Source of the DNA: Casuarius casuarius
Lineage: Eukaryota > Chordata > Aves > Casuariiformes > Casuariidae
Direction: 5' to 3'
NCBI GenBank assembly: GCA_003342895.1
Contig: PTFA01000402.1
Coordinates: 248,001-312,000 of the forward strand
Length of the DNA: 64,000 nucleotides
The position numbers and the translations under genes were made by a program. Under the pieces are notes generated by a model. That model saw only the letters and a program-made list of their open reading frames with translations, made no database searches and was not told the DNA's origin. This document shows positions 50,734-64,000 of the stretch, piece after piece. Each line of letters starts with the position of its first letter. Within the stretch, counting starts at the first letter, position 1.

Positions 50734-53394
50734 GCGACGGCATGGGCTGTTGGCTCAGTTCAGTGATGTTGTTTCTCTTGGGACATGATCTGGGAATTCC
50801 TGTAACCCCACCTTCTCCTCCCCTCCCTCTGAGAAGTGGCAGTCCCTCTCTGTCTCCCTAGGTAAGAGGAGTTAGTCAGGGGCATAGAGTGCCAAGACAA
50901 CCTATGCAGGACCCAATATTTTCCACTGTCTAATCGCAGCAGCCTTGCTTCTTGAAGCGATGTCGCACGTCACGAGCTGGGCAAGTGATTTGTGTTCAGT
51001 AACAGGGGGAAGTGTGTGCTACAGTGTGGCTGCCCAGCCCTCCCAGCCAGCAAGATGACCCACTGAAATTGGTCAGGGTGCCCCAGTCTGTACTACTGAG
51101 TTCTGTTCTTATCAAAATCCAGTCTTTCCCTCCTTTTATCTCCCAATATGCCTTTGGGAGTAGCTTATCTCAACGGGTTCTTGATTCCCGGTTGGCTTGG
51201 AGATATCTTCAGATATCTCAGGGTGATCATGTCCATATTCAGGAGGTTTGGCTTGCAGGTGTGAGACTGCTTGATGCACTCACACCTCTAGCATTAAACA
51301 GACTCATAGCATTAAAAAGTGTCTCTCCAGGATGGACATACCTGGTCAGAAGCTTCCTACTGATTTTAGACAAGCATTACCTCAAGAAAGCAGTAGTCCT
51401 GTCAAGAATGGATTTGCGCTCCTACATTACTATTGTCTTCAGTAAAGGCATTCAGAGCAATTTCAAGCCTCCTTTTAGGGCATTGTGGGAAGTTTCCTCC
51501 TCTTAAATCGCTCTGTTTCTGAAATAACTTAGTAACATGAATCTGTTGAAGGAACATATCCTTGTTACATTGTTGATATTTTCCACATAAACTAAAAGAT
51601 GGAGTACACTTTAAAAATGCCTATGTATTTGTCTTACAATTTTTGTATTTGAAAATATTATTTAAAATTTGCAACCCTTCTCTTTTGCTTTTCCATTAAG
51701 ACGCATTTCTTAACTGTGCTGTTGTCTGTCTGCTATGCAGGTAGGTGCTTCCATGGTTTCCTTAGATCTCATGTACCCCCTCACACTGAGCAATCACCAA
51801 GCCAATAAAAGCAGCTTTATGCCTTCAGCTTGCATGTGTGTGCATGAGCATGCATCTATGTACAGGCTAGCGTGTTCTAAACTGTGCTTAGATGTGCTAT
51901 ATTTCAGGTGAACTTGAGAACATGAGCTGCTTGGGACTCAGAAATAGTGTTTGAAAGGTTTTTGCTTGAAAATCAGCCATTTTCCTTTTTTTTTTTTTAT
52001 TTCCACCCCAAAAGTCAAAGAAAATATGGTTCGTTTATTCTCGGTGGAAATGAAACAACTTAAAGCAGGTTCTGGGGCAGTGCTTAACACCTAGAGAAAG
52101 GGCCATTTCACATCTGGCTGAGAAATATTTCTGATTTTTGCAAGCAAGTCTCCACAGATTGCTTGACTAAGTCTTCAGGGTAAAGCAAAGACCAACAGGC
52201 CTGAAGGACTCTCCTAGCTCATTGTTTCCCTGCTTGGCTTTTGTGAGTGTCCTAGCATGTACATTTGTCTAATGCAATTCCTGATCACATTCCTTTTTTA
52301 AATGGTCTGAATCTCTGCATTTGCATCCCTCAACCAAGCTCTTTAAATGCCCTCCTAAACATGTATGTGTTTGTGCTTACACTGCAGAATCTATATCAGC
52401 AATAAGACCTACAGCTGCTGAGAGAGGGTCAGCATTGCCCGTGTCACTCCTGAGCAGTAGTGGAGACCCTGCATGCTTTCCCAGACACTCTGTGCCAGGG
52501 CTACCAGGGCTGCTAAGGATGAAGCTGTGTATTTCTTGGTGCAGTTTTAGTTCCTTGCCTCTTGCCCTCCCCACAAGGCATGGAGAGCTGATCTTTCCAT
52601 TCTTGAAGATTCTTAATACATCCTGCCTCAATTCTCTCCACTCTTGACCCTCAGTCTAGCTCAATCAACATAGGTGAGTCATTTCTCAGGAGTTCTCTGA
52701 TCTGCTCATCTCTCTCCCCTGAACCATCTCCAGCAGCTCCATATATTGCTCATCTGATTCTGGGCATGTCTGATGGTGGTTTTAGGAAGCACCATTTATA
52801 GCACTATTCAGCATGGGGAGAGATGGTCCATCATTCAGCAGATGGCTCTGTGACCTCCCCTGCCAAAGCATGACATGGATACTAAACCTTTGCAGAGGTC
52901 TGAGGCTATGCAAGAGCAATCTTCTGAGTGTTATCAAATGCATGGGAGCTACACTGAGTCAAGGAGTTCTTGAGCTTAGAATAGTTACAGGCTGGGAGAG
53001 TATTGAGGGAAGTGTCAGGCATGCTTTCCCTCTTCTTACCCTGCCCTAGATGCTCACTCACAGCCACTGTTGAAGAACAGGAAAATGGCCAAAATTAACC
53101 TTTGATCTGACATGGTACAGCTGCTGTTATGTTTAAGGTAGCTTATGTGTAACCTGTCAGCAAGGAAAAGATCTGGTTTGCATCATTTTGTGAGTCATTT
53201 CTGACTTGCATGGGAACACCTTTTGGGACATAGCTGGAAAATTAGTGTAAAACAACTTTTTATTTGGTCAGCGTATTCTCCAGGTACCGCATCTGTCAGA
53301 GATGCTGGCAGCGATGACGGGACTTTTTTGTAGTTTCTGTGATGATCACTCCAGCTGCTGCCCTTGCACCTGATTCATAGCAGGACATATGTAT
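50734..53394. other. KMO-ITGB2 intergenic region (convergent 3' ends)
   Basis: The 3' ends of KMO and ITGB2 face each other across about 2.7 kb. No gene recognised. A 164-codon plus-strand open frame at 51012-51506 starts at GTG, not ATG, and has no family resemblance. Confidence 0.65.
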
Positions 53395-54589
53395 TTACTT
53401 TATATATTAATTTTTATTAACTTTAAATGTATTCATAGAGCAAACGGAGGTGTTACATAATACAAATACAGCTACAGGCAAATTATTCCCAAACATAAAG
53501 CAATATTGTACAGATATTTCACAGGAATGACCCCACAACATAAAAAAAAATTAACTGTTGTGCACTGTTTGAAATAGCGCTGAGCTGGAGATGCTCTCTG
53601 GTACTGCTGGTTGTTTTGTATGCCTGGCCCTCTGTGTGTCTGACGAGCTGCAGAGAAAGGAGGAGATCTAGCCCTGGAGGAGGAAGAAGCTATGGCCAAG
53701 CAATATGTTTGAAGTTCTTTGTTCCTCTGGCTGCTGATGTTTCACAGTTCAACTAGTTGCTTCTTTGCCACCCTGTCATGCAGAGGGCTCAAGGCCTCGT
53801 GGAGGTAAGCAAAGCTTGCAGGAACCCAACTACAAACATAGAGGACCCTGAGGTAGGTCTGAGAGTGGAGCAACACTGGGGAGCAGCTGATGATTTGGAA
53901 AAAGGATTCAGTGCATGTTCCCTGGCTTCTCTTCATCTCCAGGCACAGGTACTCACGAGCCCTTGTTGCCCATCAGTTCACTGTAACCTCTGGTGCCTTT
54001 GCCAGAGCAGATTGCTAGCTTGGGGGACCCTCCACATCAATTTAGCAGTGAGTGCTTTAGAAATGAACTGCAAACACAACACAGCAGAGAGCAACACAGT
54101 AGGGAAAGACTGGGCACAAAGTAGCCTTGGAGCAGAGCCTGTTAGAACAGAAGGGAAATGGCATTTTTGAAATCCCAGCTCCAAATCAAAGCTGGAAGCA
54201 CTCTGTACATTAAGCTGATCTGGGGGCTCGGTGTGAGAAGGTCCTGTCACAAAGCAAAATCAGCATCATGAGTTGAGACAGATGGTGACTGACACAGGAG
54301 TAGTTGCCTGTGCCCATTGGCAAAATCCTACTCTGTAGTCCCATCCACAGCAAAGCTCGTGCTGTTCCCTTCTCCCAGCTCTGCTAATAAAACCAGTATG
54401 AGCTGTGCAAGGAAACAGGCACAGAGTGATCCCTTAGCCAAAGCCTGACTTTTACTTGTGACCTCTTGGAAGAAGGGAACAAACCAACAGTATAAAGAAT
54501 AAGAGGTGGAAGCCTTAGTTTGAAATTTCCTTAGCTTGGCATTTCCTTATTTAATAGTGCATCCTCGTGCTGTCCGGTGCTGCTCCATT
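53395..54589 (-). other. ITGB2: ITGB2 3' untranslated region
   Basis: Follows the stop on the minus strand for about 1.2 kb to an AATAAA. No coding signal. The distal part is AT-rich (ATTTGTATTATGTAACACC). The 3' limit is inferred from the polyadenylation signal. Confidence 0.6.
53413..53418 (-). terminator. ITGB2: ITGB2 polyadenylation signal
   Basis: Minus-strand AATAAA within TTTAAAGTTAATAAAAATTA. A second hexamer lies at 53259-53264 and could give a longer transcript. Confidence 0.6.
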
Positions 54590-62362
<7,773 letters not shown>

Positions 62363-64000
62363 CTGCAGGACAGAGACACCACAGCCCCAACACCAGGGTC
62401 AGATGCTCTGCTCTGTCTCACATCTTGCCCCATCTCACCCCCCTCCTTGGAGCCTCCCGTCTTTAGGAGGAAATCAGGACGAAGCATGGCCTGCGGCATG
62501 CTGCTGTGTCCCCGCACGGATGGGAGGGCAGCCCTGCTGCTGGGGGAGCCCATTCTCTCGTCTACCCTCTCTCAGGAAGGTTTTCCTATCTTCCCTGCGC
62601 TGTGCCTTGTTGGGGATGTCTGGCTTTTTGACTCCCTGCCTGCTGATCACCTGTCAAACAGCTCTTCTCTCCTGTGCTGTTCTCTTTTCTCCCTCCTGTT
62701 CCTACCAATGTTCTCTGTGGCTCTTATCTCACTCTTTCCCCCCTGCAAATTCCCACTGTCATCATCCGTGGCCATTTCTCTCCTGCCTGCGGAGCAGGTC
62801 CAGCAGCAGACCAGAGGCTGCTGTGCTTGGATTAAGGGGGAGTGTGAACGCAGGGTTCCCCCACTGTCCATCTGTGCTCCCTGTGCCCCCAGGCTAACTC
62901 CCGGCTGCTTATTCCTCAGGGCACTGGGTTCAGGTGCCCAAAGAGCAAGTCCAGACAAACTGACCATGGCTTGTGCTGGAACCCATCAGCTGCAGGCTGG
63001 CTCACCAGCAACCTTCAGCCCAGGCAGGTTTGCTCTCCTGCTCACCCAGCTCACACATCCCTCCTCTGTGCTGCCTCCACTCCTGCCTGCCTCCATGTCA
63101 CCCGCCAGCCCCTGTCATTCAGCCTCCCTGGGGACCTGACTCACCTTGGCTGCCCCATCTCTAGTCCTTTCTGCCACCTGTCCGGGTGCTCTCTATTTCA
63201 GGCCTTCACCCAGTTGCTCCCTTGACTCCCCCAGCAAACGGTTTGCCACCTCTCCCCAGCTCCAGTTTGCCAGCACGTGGCCCCAGCCAGGCCAGCTCCC
63301 TCTCCTACAGACCCGCCTCTCCTTCCTCCGTTCAGCCAGCTTCCTGGCTCCACAATTCTGCCTCTCTAGTGCTACAGCTGCTGCCTGTAACCCAGCCCCC
63401 ATTTGCCCTCTTGGCTTCTGCTCTCAGGGCGCTGCCCATTTCTTCCGAAGAAACCTGCCTTCCTCCCTCCGCAGCCTTCTCCTCCTCCCACTGCAGTAAC
63501 AGAGCTGTCTTGCCTAGGATCCCTGATTCCCCGCTGGGATCTGCAGGGAGCTCTTCCCTCCTGGTGGTTTCACACTCACTCCCACCACACAGGAGAGCCA
63601 TGCTGGAGCCTGCAGAAGACCACAACCTGCCTCTCTGCTTGTGCCCCCTTATGTCCAACTGCACTGTGCCTATGGCCTGCCAGGAGTGTCCCCCTCACTT
63701 CTGCTTTAGACCTCTGCAATCCTGTCTCTCTTGCACTCTTCTCAAACCACCTTCTAGATGAAGCTAAGAGCATGTTTTTCCATCCTTGTCCTCTCTGAGT
63801 TGTCACTTCTCTTCACATCCTCACCCATGCCTTTCTCCTGGGGCTCTTGCCTTCCCTGAGCTCTCATGTCTCTCTCCTTTCTTGCATTCTCCTCTCCCCT
63901 CTGTACTTTGTGTCAGGTGATCTTCCCCATCCACACAGGTTCGGTCACTGTCTCGAGGTGGACTGCTCCTCAGCCTGTTCCAGCACTTAGCTTTTCTCAG
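62363..64000 (-). other. ITGB2 upstream intron (partial)
   Basis: I found no PSI-domain or signal-peptide exon on the minus strand. The plus strand is strongly pyrimidine-rich (CTCCT, CCTTC and TCTCC words) from about 62.57 to 63.95 kb. The upstream exons should lie beyond the window edge. Confidence 0.65.

Noticed and set aside
51012..51506. 164-codon plus-strand frame between KMO and ITGB2
   Set aside because: It begins at GTG, not ATG, has no splice context and no family resemblance. Length alone is not enough.
62363..64000. Search for ITGB2 PSI-domain and signal-peptide exons
   Set aside because: No cysteine pattern of the PSI domain and no suitable splice-flanked frame was found on the minus strand, so these exons are taken to be outside the window.

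Overview
This window is vertebrate nuclear DNA, most likely from a bird and at least from a sauropsid. Genes are split by GT-AG introns, several decayed CR1 retrotransposons are present, introns are compact, and there is one CpG-island promoter. Every gene call rests on conceptual translation, splice-site phase and remembered family sequences; no database search was run. I see no prokaryotic or mobile defence system and nothing I would call a new biological system.

Layout. (1) Positions 1-9167, minus strand: the first two coding exons of pericentrin (PCNT), with the rest of the gene running off the left edge. (2) About 8860-9990: a CpG island with five CCAAT boxes, read as a bidirectional promoter between PCNT and C21orf58. 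(3) 15683-28306, plus strand: seven coding exons of the C21orf58 orthologue (268 aa). (4) 28307-34636: an intergenic stretch with an unclassified repeat and a possible small minus-strand gene end. (5) 34637-50704, plus strand: a complete 15-exon kynurenine 3-monooxygenase gene (KMO, 475 aa). (6) 53.4-62.4 kb, minus strand: the last 12 coding exons and 3'UTR of integrin beta-2 (ITGB2/CD18). Its signal-peptide, PSI and first hybrid-domain exons lie beyond the right edge.

The exon phases of KMO, C21orf58 and the ITGB2 part all join without a frameshift or premature stop, so these look like functional genes. PCNT-C21orf58 head-to-head linkage matches human 21q22.3. KMO is on human 1q43, so its place here between C21orf58 and ITGB2 is a synteny difference worth checking. 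KMO and ITGB2 converge and are both typical of myeloid cells; the KMO upstream region carries a good PU.1-like site and an AP-1/MARE-like site.

Other structural points are a perfect 31-bp inverted repeat inside a CR1 copy (template-switch signature), two inverted copies of an unclassified ~570-bp repeat, a local assembly duplication next to a single N, and a few unexplained open frames.
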